Shown: in pieces, positions 49,680-63,407 of the stretch
Layout: every line of letters starts with the position of its first letter
Position numbering within the stretch: position 1 is the stretch's first letter
Origin: Triplophysa rosa
Lineage: Eukaryota > Chordata > Actinopteri > Cypriniformes > Nemacheilidae
Direction: 5' to 3'
Length of the DNA: 64,000 bases
Assembly: GCF_024868665.1 (NCBI RefSeq)
Contig: NC_079905.1
Span: forward strand, 4,845,658-4,909,657
Notes under the pieces: model-generated
Seen by the model: the letters and a program-made list of their open reading frames with translations, nothing else
What the model was told of the DNA's origin: nothing
Databases searched by the model: none
Position numbers and translations under genes: made by a program

Positions 49680-52600
49680 TTACACAGGCGTGGTTCTCCT
49701 GTTGAGAGTGTTAGTGTTTGAGCTGTCTCCTTTGCCCATTCGATCCAAGGTTCCCAGTCCTCGATCCCTCTCCATGTTTGCAGAGGATCCGGCTGACATG
49801 GGCGCTTGCTGAGGGCCGGAGGAAGACGAGGTATTGAGGGTGGCGTTGGCCGACGCAGCCAAGTTAGACTTGGACAGGGAAGGTAGTGTACCCGTCATGA
49901 GTGCTCCTCCACCTCCCTCCTTTGTTGGAAAGTAATTGTGGAGCTGGTAGAGCGTGGCGCGGTCGACCGTGCCATACATGGGCGGCTTACCTTCCCTACC
50001 CAGCGTGTACATGGAAATATCCCCCATCCCTCCTCCGGAGTGCGTGTGCGGGTTGGGAAGCGTGGCTACTGAAAACGGTGGGGGGCCGGCAGCCAGGGGC
50101 GGGCCGAAGTTCTTGGGAGCGGTGCCTGAGGTGGGGGACTGCTCACGCGAGCGGGTCGGCTCTGCGGTGGAGCGCGAGCTGGAGCGTGACGAGCGCCGGC
50201 GGAAGCGGTATCCCGGCAGCCGTAGCACAGCGGAGGTCGTGCTACGGAAGAGGTCGGTGCGCGAACGGCAGCGCAGTTCTTTGTTGCGCTCGATGTAAAT
50301 GTTGACGGCCAGAACGCCCACCACCTCCGCCAGGATGAACGACAGGCCGCCGAAGTAGAATGACCAGCCGTAGGAGTAGTGCCACTTCTTGTCTTCATCT
50401 TTTTTGGGAGAAATGTCGCTGAGCGCTGCCGAGATATATACGATGACGCCAATGATGTTGCTCAGGCCTGAACCAATTTGAGACAGAAAGTGTTGTTCAT
50501 TAGTCTAGGTTGACAAGTAAGTATTTGAACATTCTGGGAGGAATTCATTAAAAGAAGTGCGCCCGAAAATTTGTGTGTGTACTTTCTGTGTTGTTCTAGC
50601 ACCTGATTCACAGCGGAAAATATGCAAATCAGTTAGTGCTGCAACCACGCCCCCAAAAATCTGTGCTAGATGTAAATTTGCACACCTCCAGGCACTTGAA
50701 TCTGCTCATAAAAAAATGAAAACGTACACTCAGCTACACCTTAATCCTGGATATGAGCAGTATGTTATAATGACTGCTAGAAAATACACACAAAAATCTC
50801 ACAACTCCACAATGTTTGCTAAATGTTAATCAGACAAACTTATTTTGTGAATAACCCTAATTTGCATAGAAAAGAGAAAAAATGCTGACAATTTAATGAA
50901 TACATTTAATAACTATTTTATTTACATTTCATTTTCTGTGTCTGTGTTGTGGGTGGTTAGCAAAAACTGGCACGAATGTTTAATGAATTCCCCCCTTTTA
51001 GTATCATATCCATATTTATTAAGATCTGAAGAAACGTTACCTGCCACCACAAACAAAATGCCTGCTCCCAAAATGATGTGTCTTTTGGTTTTATAGAACC
51101 GACTAGATGCCACACAAACTCCACCTAGCAGCAATAATATGGCACTGAGGATAGGAAATATACTGGAGGCCCTGACTACACCTGAAAAAACACAGCATTT
51201 TAGTGCAATGTTTTTCATACCCTGTAATGATAATGCAAACAGCACCTCAGACTCATTTTTGACTCACGTAAAAGGTATTCTGCAGCATCCTGGTCATAAT
51301 CAGCATCTTCCGGAAAATGATTAATCTGGGAACACACACCTCTTTTTAATCCTGAAAGAGAGAATGAAAAACAGACATTGATATATTAAAAGTGTCAACA
51401 AATTTAATGTCTCTATGCTGTATATGTTGGAGCAACATCTCTCATTCTTGTCTGTTCCCTTATCATTTACTCTCCATGTTCATATTATTTACAGGTGCTG
51501 GGTGTAATTTTTTGGAGGATCTTTTGACAGAAATGCAGAAACCTTACATAATGAAGCGTTATGTTTATATTATCTTAGAATGAGCTATTTTTATCTACAT
51601 ACACGGCGGGTCCCCTTACATGGAATTCGCCATGTTATTTCTACAGTAGCCCTAAACGGACAAACTGCTCCACAGAGTGGGTTTCGTAAATACTTTATCT
51701 CCTTCGGCAAAGAAGCGAAAACGTGACAACATCTTAGTCCTGTGTCTGCCACCGTAGTGCTTTGAAAAGGAAGGGGCTAGCGGTGGAGTGAGCCGTTGGT
51801 TGCAATCTGCAACCTCACTGCTAGATGTCGCTAAATTTCATGCACTGGAATTTAAATGTAAAAAATGCCAAAAGTAAAACATGTTTCTGATTAGAGTTCA
51901 GTTGAGCTGAGTCAGACAGTCTGTGAGGTATTTGGAGGTATATAGTAGATGTCAATTGCTATGAGTCATCACAGGTCAAAGGTATCAAGCAGTGCTCTCT
52001 TGTGATATAAACCACTCACTTTAGACAACATGCCGGCACTGAATAGGCAGTGTCTTCCAGTGCTTGCTAACATAGTTTCATGGTATGATGGCAGTATTTA
52101 TCAGGCTTCCAAAGCACAGTAACATCACATTTAAAAGAGTAGTTCACTTCAAAATTTGCCCCCATTGACTTTCCATAGCTGGAGTGAATGGGGGCAAATA
52201 TTGACTTGAGCAACTCCTTCAATGATCAAAAACAAATTCGAGACAAAAGCAAGCCCATATTTTGCGACTACAATGCTGGAAATACAGTCATATGTTTAAA
52301 AACATTACATAAATAAATGCATTTCATGAACAGCTCCTTCAGCCTTTTCATTCTTTTCACCAAACGCTGGACCAAAATTGTGGAATAGCATATACAGCAT
52401 TTGTTTAACTTTCAACCGTGGCCAATATAGAAATGTCATGTTTGAAACCATTTTGCGCAGTTCCTGACATGAACAAGAATTCTATTTTTAGCATTTACAG
52501 TATCTTGTAACAATAATCTTCTGCAGGACTTTCTGTATCTTAAGCATACATGTTAAATGATCAGAATCAGAATCAGAATCAGATGACAACACAAAACACA

Positions 52601-54711
52601 ATGACAATACAATATAATAAGATTTACAGTCTAAAAGATTCTAAAATATGCATATATAAAATTAAACTATTAAACTATCGTACAGAAAATGGGGGATAAT
52701 AACATATAAGAGACATTGTACAGGGTAGTAGAATATACATATTAACAAATGATGACATGAATGAATGAATGAATGAATGAGGCAGTTATATAGCTCTTTT
52801 CTGTGTATTGCTGTACACCCAAAGCTCTTTACAATCATATGAGGGGGGTCTCTCCTCAACCACCACCAGTGTGCAGCATCCACCTGGATGATGCGACGGC
52901 AGCCACGGTACATCGGCGCCAGTGCGCTCACCACACACCAGCTATAGGTGGAGAGGAGAGAGAGATAGAGAGATAGAACCAATTCAGAGGGTGGGGATTA
53001 TTAGGAGGCCATGATTGACAAAGGCCAGTGGAGGGGATCTGGCCAGGACACCGGGGTTACACCCCTACTCTTGCCATGGGATCTTTATTGACCACAGGGA
53101 GTCAGGACCTCGGTTTTAACGTCTCATCCGAAGGACACGGAGGCACACATTTCCCCTAAAAAGGCTACAAATTTGTGCAATACAAAGAAGCGGACTAAAA
53201 CGAGCGATATGATAAGGCAAAGTGACTTTGTTTTTGTCTGGTTTGATTATGAAATGCAATGAGAGCGCTGCATGGCACCTTTGACTTCCAATGACTCATC
53301 ACATAATCATAGCCATTGACATGTACTCCTCTAAGTTTCTAATGCAAATGGAAAAAACACAGTTCATGTTTGTTTAAAAACTCTCTCTTGAGAACTGGCT
53401 TGAGCAAGAGAGGTACAGTGTTGAACGCTATGGGTAAAAAAAGCTAAACATTAATGCGCAGCATTGCAAGACCTGGAGGCTTTCAACAATGTTTTTCTAA
53501 CTTTAAAGAAGCCCTAAAGCTAGCCCTAAAAAATCAGTTTAAGTTAAGAGTCCTGACTGCATGTCCTAGTTTTGTTTCTTCTTAGCATACTGTACTATAT
53601 ATTGTACCGCGTACTGCTAGTGTGTAAAAGCTTTTACAATTGATTTTATGAACTTAATCTTAATTAAGTTGATTTATTCAAGTGAAATATATTTTGACTG
53701 AATCAACCTGACTGCATTACGTCACAATAATTAAAAATCATTTTAAGCCTGCAGGTAAAAATAGCTTGTTTAAGCACCTTAACAAATGTGCTACAACTAA
53801 GAGACATCATGACACACGGTATTTGTGCTCTTGAAATACCTTCAAGCTCTAAGCTTATTGCGACTGTCTTAAATTAGGCCATGCAAAATGGTCACATCAC
53901 ATAACATTCTGACAGAAATATATTTCGATAAACTGCCCAAGTAATTGTAAATTGCGAATTACGTATTTTTCTCAAACTGCATTACAGTAAATGACGGCAC
54001 ATTAAATGTAATTTGTTGTAATGTAATAGGATGTGTTTCAAATTTGATTTATTTGTTTGGTCTGAACCCAGATCGATTTATCTGATTTATTTGATGCATC
54101 ACAAGAGGTGCGAATGATGCAAGCTGCTCTGGCAAATGATTTATTTTACATATGCACTATACTTCAATACGTTTAACCAGGACCAAGATATAAATGATCT
54201 TAAAATTACATATAATTATACAAATCTGTCAAAAACAAACCTTTTGTATAATTAACATGGTCAGTGTCCTAAACTTGTCTTATTCCTTTTTCTTGCATCA
54301 CTTTTGTTTTCATGTTTTAAAAACAACCAAAAAGCACACATCCATATTTGCTTTTGGATTAAAATGTGTGTGAATCATTTGCAAAAACTGCACAGGTGGG
54401 GACCTCCTTTATGCATCATTTCCCCCTCCCGTACATACATGGCCTGTTCCTCCGCCCCCACACACAAACACAGAAGTTCACTTACCTTCCAGGCAGCAAA
54501 TCCTCCAGAGGCCGGAGTGGGTGAGGGCTCCGGGATCCTTCTTGTCCTTGTTATGAGGGTCATCCTGAGACGAGTTGGCAGTGCTGTTGCAGATAAAGGC
54601 CCGAGCGTACAGCCAGTAGTCCGTGCCAATGGCCACGGTCATCAAGGCGAAGGCTGCGAATGCTCCCACAGTGGTGAGAAGCACCTGAATTCCCCGCTCA
54701 CACCACACCAT
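49680..54711 (-). CDS. cacng8: TARP gamma-8, AMPA-receptor auxiliary subunit
   Basis: Four coding exons: 54711-54486, 51351-51268, 51181-51041 and 50467-49680; phases close, giving 412 aa (human about 425). The first exon has [14 protein letters not shown] (TM1), GTDYWLY, an N-glycosylation site NST and GLWRICC. The short second exon encodes [19 protein letters not shown]. Exon 3 holds [20 protein letters not shown] (TM2). Exon 4 holds TM3-TM4 ([20 protein letters not shown]), an Arg/Ser-rich membrane-proximal stretch and a long tail ending [12 protein letters not shown]. The TTPV terminus is the type I TARP PDZ ligand for PSD-95-family scaffolds. Tail length and the NTNTLNR ending point to gamma-8 over gamma-4. 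TARPs traffic and modulate AMPA receptors (family knowledge). The ATG lies two bases after a polypyrimidine tract and AG acceptor at 54714-54715, so at least one 5' UTR exon lies upstream. Confidence 0.95.
50536..50995. mobile_element. MITE in cacng8 intron
   Basis: GGGAGGAATTCATTAAAAG at left and the complement of AATGTTTAATGAATTCCCCC at right. About 460 bp, inside the intron between exons 3 and 4; its internal reading frame (50557-50829) has no recognisable motif. Confidence 0.7.
51352..54485. other. cacng8 intron 1
   Basis: 3.1-kb intron. It contains a widespread fish dispersed repeat at about 52780-53165 (AAAGCTCTTTACAATCATAT ... TAACGTCTCATCCGAAGGAC) next to a short (GAAT)n tract. The remainder is AT-rich with no exon recognised. 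Confidence 0.5.
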
Positions 54712-55282
54712 GGCTGGAAGAGAGGAAAAATCACACCGGAGGTTAAAGAGATTCAAGTTCCTCACAACCCAATTGACTTTCTTTCTTCCATGGAACACAA
54801 ATGTAGAATGTTCACATGGTTTTTCTCTCGCAATGATAGCAAATAGTGACTAGAGGCTTTTAAGATGTTAAAAATAATAAGATAGTCCAAATGACTTTCC
54901 AAATCTTCCAAAGCCAAATAAAAGCATTGCATGAAAATCTCATCTTGAAATTTTGCTCTGCAGCCATGGTCATCATTGACTTTGATCATTGCTATCATAT
55001 AGAAAAGAGCAACTGCTATAAATATTGGATAATACTATCATGAGAAAAAGAAAGTCGGATGGGATTTGAGAGTTGTGGTGAGTAAATCATGAGAATTTGT
55101 CTTTAAACGAAAAAATGCTTTTTAAAACTGTTTCTTTAAATAAGGGCGCCACGAGAGTGTGACCAGAAAATAAGAAGAAAACCGAAGGGTGCAATAAGTG
55201 AACAGAGCTGAGACAAGATAACATATAAATAAAAAAGCGTAAACAAAGACTGCAATTTGAGCCCAAGGTTACAGGAAGAGGT

Positions 55283-55283
<1 letters not shown>

Positions 55284-55352
<69 letters not shown>

Positions 55353-55391
55353 GAGGTTAGAGAGATGAGAGAGAGAGAGAGAGAGAGAGAG
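55284..55391 (+). repeat. (GA)n microsatellite, interrupted
   Basis: Two GA runs (55284-55349 and 55362-55391) with a duplicated GAAGAGGTTAGAGAGAT spacer, suggesting slippage or local duplication. The opposite strand encodes only a Ser/Leu-rich artefact. Confidence 0.95.
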
Positions 55392-57677
55392 TCTGACGAA
55401 CATATCAAGTGTTAAAAGATCAGTTCACATTTTGCAATCGTTTGTACACAAAGTACAAATGTCATACGTGAACTCAAATATAGGTTACTAAGACACAGGG
55501 TACACTTTGAGATTTTGTGAATTATACCAATGCAACTTCAAATAATACGTATGTTTTTTGGACTTAAATGAGAACAAAATGTACATGTTAAATCTTTGCA
55601 AAATTGTAATTCTAATAACTACCCCAAATACTATACTAGAGAATAATGCAGGGTCGATCTTAAATATATTGAATGTTCATCGAGTAGTTTATGAGCAACA
55701 TGTAACGGCAACTGCAAATATCACAACATAATCCAGAGGTCAAACAGTCATATATGTTATGCCAAAAGCCGTAGTCCCATTGAGAATCTAGTTGCCAGGC
55801 AGTTTTTAAGAAGAGTTAGAAAATTCTGTGTTGTTATTTTGCATTTTGTTGCATGATAGAGCTTTTATAGGTAGTAATTCTAGAACGCTGATCTGGACAA
55901 AGATATTTTATGGTACAATGTCCATTGACTTACATATACTTCAAAATAAATAAATAAAAGAACAAACACGGCTGAAACGAAATCAGTCAGGCAGTACAAT
56001 ACAAGACCACATGAGTACATTTATGTAATCAATATTTAATGATCAATTCAAATGCTTAAGAAACCTAAAGAACTGATATCATGAAACTAATAAAACGGAA
56101 TAAAAAAAACAACAATACAAAATACAGTAAATGGCCACCATTTTTAAAATGACAAACACCTGCAGCTTTTACTTCTTTCAAAAGGAATTCAATTGCTCAT
56201 GGAGAAACGTATAAGCATATTTAGAACTGTAATATCATTTTTATTGTAGAAATTCAGAGATGGATCATTTAAGCAGATAAAAGTTACGAACCTAAAAAAG
56301 AACAGAACGAGCCATTAGAAATCATCTGAAAAAGAAAAAAATCCAAAGCTGCATGCATGGGGTAACATTTTAAAACACGGCAAAGAGTGATACACAGTTT
56401 CATAACATGTGAAGATGTTTGCAAGAAAGTTCACTGATATGACAATGAGACAGTGAAAAGTGCAAATCATCTAGACTAAATCCACAAATGATTTTGACAT
56501 ACAGTGGAACATACAGACTCTCACATGTTGGCAGCCATTAATGAGATCCGATTACCTGGAGGAATGTGTCTTCCCTTCCCATCCATCCCTGCAGCTCTCT
56601 GGTCCTTGTCACAGAAGATTGTACCAACCAGACCGTCCAGGCAGCATCCATCGACTGTTATCCCAGTCTCTTTCTTTCACCCCTTGCTCTCTCTCCCTCT
56701 TTTTCTTTCTCTCTCTCCCCGTCTCCTGCCTGTGGGTGGGTGTAGATTTTCTAGGTTTCGCTTCCTTTCTCCTCTTAGAGAGATTTCATGGCATGAATCC
56801 GAACGCTTCTCCTGAGGAGAAAGAAACAATATGGGAAAGGGCAATCAACATGTTTAAAAGCAGTACGGTGTATATGTAGAACTAGAAGCGAACCTAGATG
56901 GTTACATCGACCATACATCCGCGGGAAGAGCCAGGGATATATAAAGAAGAAGAGAGAATAGAGAAAAAGCAAGACGGAGCGTGCGCCGTTCCGTCACCAT
57001 GGCAACAGCACATTCTGAAGTCGAGAACAGAACAGGATGGTGTGTGTGAGTTGGGGGGAGGGGGGTGATGTTAGTGAGTGAGGTGGTGGTGATGAGGAGG
57101 GGGAGATTCATCATAACGTACCTACTGATTTGAGAAACCGTCGGCTGTCACGAACGCTAAAAATCCACCTGGCGGGTGGCTTCCATCAGCACTCTCTTTT
57201 GAATGTATGGTAATGTGGTAATGACACGCACAACAGGGACAGCTGATCTGTCCCCCATGACAAGCTCAGACTCTAATAGTCGGTTACTGGAGTTCTGGAG
57301 ACTCGTCACTCTTGCTCATTCTCAGAAACAGGAGAACAAATGGTGAGGTAACCAACACCACAGCCAGACGAACAGACAGGAGGTTACACCGTAGTATTTA
57401 TAACAAATATAAGTCAAAACAAACCTGAAAATAAAAATGAAAGATCTCCACAGAGATTCTAAAGATATTTTATAGCTAGGCTATATACATTACATACTCA
57501 GATATGTTGGCTGTAAGTTGCATCAGTAAAAATGAATATTATAATCAAATATTAAATAAATAAACACATGTTGATGTTATGATATAATTAATAATAATAA
57601 TTCTGACCTTATTATTATTGCAACACTAAACATTGCGACGGCTTATTATTAATTCATGGCATAAAATATTGCAACAG

Positions 57678-57820
57678 TGTTCCTGTAGTTCAATTGGTAG
57701 AGGACTGCAAAGGTCATGGGTTCGATCCCTTGGGAACATACAGTACATGCTGATACAACCTTGAATGCGCTATAAGTTGCTTTGGATAAAAGCGTGTGCC
57801 AAATGCATTAATGCAATGTA
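57678..57820 (+). mobile_element. tRNA-derived SINE with L2-like tail (HAmo-like)
   Basis: TCCTGTAGTTCAATTGGTAG and GGTCATGGGTTCGATCCC form a tRNA-like A box and B box. The tail GCTTTGGATAAAAGCGTGTG then CCAAATGC is the LINE2-type 3' end shared by many fish SINEs. Family name from memory. Confidence 0.85.
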
Positions 57821-58199
57821 AAATATTGAGAATATATACAGTATAAGTAAGATTTCTTTGCAAAACACTTCCAGGCACTATACAGCAGACCATTCGTGTT
57901 GGTCAAAGCAATAAATATGAATGAACCTCTCAAGGGCAGTGATGGCCTTGCTTACTGCACTCAAGCACCATATAGCATGGTATATGTGTCATGTCTGACA
58001 GAACCAACAGAGGATTCAGGCGCCTTGCAGAAATGGAGTGTGCACAAACCACTCACAACCATTTGATAAACCTTGTGCTGCCAGTTTACACTGCATGTAT
58101 TAAAATAGGCTACTGTTGTCACATATAAAAGCGTTTAGAGCAAGTTAAAGTGACCGTATAGTTGACAATACGCACCAGGGGACATTGCGTCTTTGGTGT

Positions 58200-58254
58200 G
58201 AATGAATGAATGAATGAATGAATGAATGAATGAATGAATGAATGAATGAATGAA
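58200..58254 (+). repeat. (GAAT)n microsatellite
   Basis: About thirteen uninterrupted GAAT units. Confidence 0.97.
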
Positions 58255-58870
58255 CGATGAAGCTCAAATTAACTTGGTGCACTTACAATTGCAGTGCTTT
58301 AGTGTTAGTGCATACATGCGAATGCGATTTGCAAAGAAATTGCGAGTGTAAATTGTCAACTTTGATTTGGTTGCTGAAAAGGTCAGACGGTGCCATGCAA
58401 CACGTAGCGAATTTGCGGTGCCAACAGACCGTCGACTGGCCGATTAACGATTTGTTGCTTTGATCTTATGACACAACATAAAAACCAATGACCGATCTTC
58501 TCAGTCATCAATATGATTGACAGCTGTCTCTCCCACCCGAGACCGTTACGCGCGAGTACATGGCTAGCTATTCAAAACGTTCAGTTCGCGCGCGTCTCCA
58601 TTGAGCTCGCGCGTAGTGCCTTCACCGACGAAATTTTACAATATTCACAAACATTTGTGTTTAGGAATGAGAATAAAACGTTTTGGCTAAAATAGATTAA
58701 AACAGATTCGAACGAATAGTTTATATATCGAGTGAAGGCGAACACACCTTCCGTGAAAATACATCATTCTTTATTTTTCTTTATTTTATATAAACGAATC
58801 TAATGTGAAATAACCTATTCGAAGGAAACATGTGAACGCTGATTAATTGTGGGGGTTTTTTTCGCCTTAC

Positions 58871-58990
58871 CTCTGCAGCTTAACCACGTATTCCTGTTGC
58901 TTTTGGTCGTAATTATCTGAAGCGCTTCTGGAGAGGCGGTGAATGAGGGGGCGGTAAGAGACAGTTGTATTCATATGAATAAGGGATGGT
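58871..58990 (-). promoter_or_regulatory. Candidate cacng8 non-coding first exon and promoter
   Basis: Because the cacng8 ATG exon begins with a splice acceptor, an upstream exon is required. A strong minus-strand donor (CTGCAGAG then gtaaggcg) ends at 58871, and a CpG-rich patch lies about 0.3 kb away, near 58540-58620. Other plausible donors are at 57122 and 56556. The transcript start was not determined; the right boundary given is nominal. Confidence 0.25.
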
Positions 58991-61006
58991 GAAGCAGGAA
59001 TTATATGCGACAGGACTAGCTTAACATTGACCAAAACATAAATTACAGTTCTCTAGAAACAGGTTGACACACAAACTAACCGAACAAAGCATTTGGATTC
59101 TGTCAAGAACGTTAATGGACTAGTTATACTTGACCAGTTAAGAGTTTAAGAGCACATGTGTACATGATCTTTCTGAATTATTGGATTGTTCTTGTGACTG
59201 ACGCCTTCTGTTGTACACTTTGTTCAAGTCATTTTCTTACAGTTAATGTGCAGAGGCAATAGCAAAATTGCTGTCCTACAAAGAGCGGTTTAAACTAAGA
59301 GAGGGAATCTAAATTTGCTAACGAGGGCAATGACTATCTGATATTTTATATGACAAGCTTGGTCAAAACAACTGGGTTTTGTGAATATAACCCAAATATG
59401 GTGGACTATTTTCTTGGAAACAGGGTGGCCACTTGCCAGTATAATTTTGGTATGTGTGATGACATAATGAAAGTGGTTCCCAAACTTTTTAATTCCACAA
59501 CTCAGGACAGGTGTCATTTATCTCAAGACCCAAATATTTTTAAACAGAAATTCACAGAGTGATTTTTGTCATTGTATTAATTAAATATTAAGTTTGTAAT
59601 TGCAAACATACTGGAAAATATAATGCAATAAATAATAAATTTCCATATATTGAAACCAAGTGCTTATATTATTGAATATAAAGAAGCAATTATACAATGT
59701 ATTGTAATATTCTAACAATTAATTATTACATTTTCAAATATATATTAAAGGATTATATATGCTGACAGTTAGTTATAGATATTTATTACAGAAAGGAAAA
59801 ATAAGTAAGGGAATACCAAAATACTTTGTGAAATATCAAAGTCTAGTCATTAACTGAACTAAACGATTATTTGTATCATTCACTTCAACAGGCAAGTGAC
59901 TCGCAACATTTATTCAAATACACTGAAAACACAAAATTGGGGAAATATAGCCTGTCAGGGTGTTGCCATGGTTGGGGCACAAAATTAAGGCACAAAAATA
60001 GTGTGTCCATATCATATGACCTTTTTTAATGCTGTGATCTACTTGCCTTGACTAATTCTAAGATATTCAATTTCATGTGTTCGTTGACTCACACGTTCCT
60101 GTGTTTTATCCTCTGAGGGAGAGATAAGGAAGAGCCAGAGAGTGAGAGACAAATCGTCCGCTGTTCGCCCACACATCTTCAGGTAGAGAAGAACCACTGA
60201 TTATCACCACTCAGCTCTAGTGCGCTTAAAACATCCACAATGCTGCCCTTAACACACATTGAGCGATGTATATTAAATACTGTGGCTCCTTGTTCGTGTG
60301 GGTGTTTATCGCAAAGCACCTGCATCACTAAGATACAGGAAACATCTCCTAACAAGGAATGGTGCATTATTTAAATTACTCCAAAAGAGCATTGTTCAAG
60401 GTCTTTCAAATTACGAGACAAGTCAATGCTCTGACAAACAAGGCCCAGACATAAGCAAGTTCTCAGAAGTCCTCATTACTAACACACTGACCCATTCATT
60501 CTCACACTCCTCCGTCTTTTAGTCAGCCCTTCACAACTCTCTCTCACTCACTCACCCCACAATTCCTGCCCCCAGGGGTTTGGTAATATTTCGGCTCTCC
60601 TCGCTTTTGATTGTAAATCATTGTGCCACAACACATTGCGGACTATCTCTCCATCCTACACCAAATATATACTGTAGTAATATTACAATGATTTTCAAAA
60701 GACCATATATATTATTGAAATCTACTGATATATAAATATAAAAACTCCAGAATAACCATCAAATGTATATCAAACAAATAAATCCACAAGAACTAGCATG
60801 GCTTGCGTACCGTGCAGTGTATTAAACATATTTATGCTGGAATTTTGTTTTCAATTTTTTATTTTATTAAGCAAATACCAGATTACAAATAAATGCCACC
60901 CATTGGATAAATAATAATAATAGCAAACTGTCATCATCATCTTAAGTATCAGGCACACTTGCTTTGGCATTATGGAATGAACTTTTAAAAAGAACAAAAT
61001 AGAAAG

Positions 61007-61017
61007 AAAGAGAGAGG

Positions 61018-61051
<34 letters not shown>
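61007..61051 (+). repeat. (GA)n microsatellite
   Basis: GA-rich run with a pure stretch of about 15 units between cacng7 and the cacng8 5' region. Confidence 0.9.
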
Positions 61052-61054
<3 letters not shown>

Positions 61055-61986
61055 GGTGTAAAAGAGGAAAAGACAAGGCAAATGAGGGAGGCAGCTTTAG
61101 CCTAATGGAACTCTGAGAGAGTCAAATCAAGACAGAACAGCCCACAGGGATAAAGCACAAAAATGAAAAAAGGTATGAAGAAGAAAAATGCCATGCAAAA
61201 TGGTACATACATATTTATAAGCCAAACCTCTCAGTACAGAATGCAGTATAACAAATGTCAGCCGGAACCATGAGAGCAGAAAGCCTTTTCTAAAGCCATT
61301 ATTAATAAAAGATAAGAAACAAAACAGATATTCACAGTTTTAACTTAAAAGCAGACTATACCATCTTCAGCTATACCTAAATGAATAAATATTTCCTTTT
61401 CGCTTCTCGCTTTTCATATACTCTATCATATAATAACTATTTCTGCATTTCCCACCTGGAATATGGCTATAATAGGCTATATTGTTATATGCATTTCTTT
61501 ACAATCCAGCAGGAGCCAGTCCTGGTTTTCATTACTATTTATCTATCTATCATAACCATTTGTTTTGAATATTTACACACAAGAATGCAATCAGTTACAG
61601 AAGTCTGGGAATGTTTCATGCTTTATGCACGAATAGACATTTTTAAATTAGCATTTAAAATAGGACTTATAGAAAGTAACTGATGAATACTTACATTCAC
61701 AATTATTAAATATGAATTTAAATATTTCTTCAATATTCAATTTGGTATACTTTAGAATGACGGGAAGATTTATTGGTGTGACAAACGTATTGAGGTTGGA
61801 TTTGCTGCAATGCTCATTTAATGCAGCATCCGCAGGCACTTGGTATGGAAGTGCTGACTCAGGATTTAGTCATCTGCCTCATTTTAGTCAATGAATTGAA
61901 TACAGATGTCATGTAGCCCGTGTTGCAGATTCACACCAGGTACTTCAGGCAGACGTTTAGATTATTTGATGTAGTATTTATGATGT

Positions 61987-62004
61987 ACCGCTAGATGGCG
62001 CTAG
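61987..62004 (+). promoter_or_regulatory. Candidate CTCF motif
   Basis: ACCGCTAGATGGCGCTAG on the plus strand matches the CTCF core with the preferred GCGCTA extension. It is oriented opposite to the sites at 1466 and 36805. Motif evidence only. Confidence 0.4.
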
Positions 62005-63407
62005 ACACCAAGGGCATAATAACGTGTTAAACTCATTTTCAAATCTCATTTACTTGCTGTGAACAAGAGAATGATATCAGCAGACAAGAACATTGCATTG
62101 CATATTGCATTGTGCTATATGTTTGGTTCTGTAAATTATGTTTCTCATATACTTATTTCTCTAAAGCATTATGTTGCAAGGGGCCGTATGAGGACATCTA
62201 AGCCATATGGGTCGTTTTTCTAAACATATTCTGCCTGATTTATAGTTCTGTTTATACAGTCTGTTCTTGTCATATGAATTTATTACATATATGAATTTGC
62301 TGTATGTTATACATGTAAAATAGTTTCAGTATATTAGTAGGCTTACAAGTCATTTTTATATATAAACAGTGCAGTTAATAGTTAGATTTCTAATAGCATT
62401 AAAGAAAGATAAATAATAGCTGCATTTTTAAGATGATGATTGCACAGTTCCGTATCCTAACAAAGAATATCCTTCATCTCCTGCGTTCATATAGGAGCCG
62501 AAGAGCTGAAGATACAGCCTCCGTTATAAAAGCTAAAAATCTTTAGTATGTTTTATCGTCATGTCGTGCTACACTTCTTTTTTGTTGCTGACAAAAGATT
62601 TGTTGAATATGAGAGAGAACACGAAAACACAAGGCATATTGAGGGCCATGGGGCCAAGCGTACAACATTGAGATGGTAAAGATCAGCCAGTGTTTCAGAA
62701 CATCTACCCTCATGTACAAATCTAAAAACATTACAAATTGATAGGAAAAGACAAAACAGTCACAGATCCCCTCGCACCTTAAGTTTCCAATGCGACAAAA
62801 TGTAGATAAATAGGCTTGACTACACTACATAACTACAACCCTTGGTAATGGGTCTGCTATTTATGTACCATTTAAAGAATTCTTCCAGACTATTTAAAGA
62901 AATCCAGATTTGTGTCTTTTTGCATTTCAGTACAAACAAGACTATAAATAGTCTTTCTTTCATGAAGTTTGATAAAGGTGTAAAATGTCTTTATGATATA
63001 TCAGATACGAGAGGGAAAAGAAGTTACGGTGTGCAATAAGATTGCAGTTAAGATTGATACATTTTTAATATAAATGTATATATTTATAATATATACATCT
63101 GTTCTCAACTATGTTCGGCAAATCAGCAAGTATTTTTTTCTCTTTCACTCTAACTTATCTTTCTTCTCCATGCTGTACATTCTGTGTATAAATACTAATA
63201 GCCTACCTCTATTCCCTCACTTTTTAATCTCACTCTGAGAATCTGTTAAAACATCAGATTCAGGCACAGAACTGTAAGTGAAGGGCTTCCTTTACATCTT
63301 TTAAGCACCCTTTAACTTAATTTTGCTCCTTTTGTCTCTGTATTAAAGCCCCACTTGCCCCTTTCTCTAGCCACCCTCCTACATAATGTTAAAAGTTACA
63401 CTTTCCT

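Larger units (their letters stand above)
54714..58870. other. Upstream region or 5' intron of cacng8
   Basis: No coding exon recognised. Candidate 5' UTR donors on the minus strand end at 56556 and 57122. 56650-56770 is a C/T-rich tract. A SINE lies at 57678-57820 and a (GAAT)n tract at 58200-58254. Confidence 0.4.
58991..63407. other. Spacer between cacng8 5' region and cacng7 last exon
   Basis: No coding exon recognised. The right part is presumably cacng7 3' UTR. AT-rich, with a hAT-type end (AAGTGGTTCCCAAACTTTTT at 59470) and a CTCF-like motif at 61987-62004. Confidence 0.45.

Noticed and set aside
49901..50452. Arg/Ala/Gly-rich frames overlapping cacng8 exon 4
   Set aside because: Alternative frames of a GC-rich coding exon; no motif or start context supports them.
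55136..55408. Ser/Leu repeat protein on the minus strand
   Set aside because: Translation of a (GA)n microsatellite.
57678..57735. tRNA gene candidate
   Set aside because: tRNA-like head followed by the L2-type SINE tail, so it is a SINE and not a functional tRNA gene.
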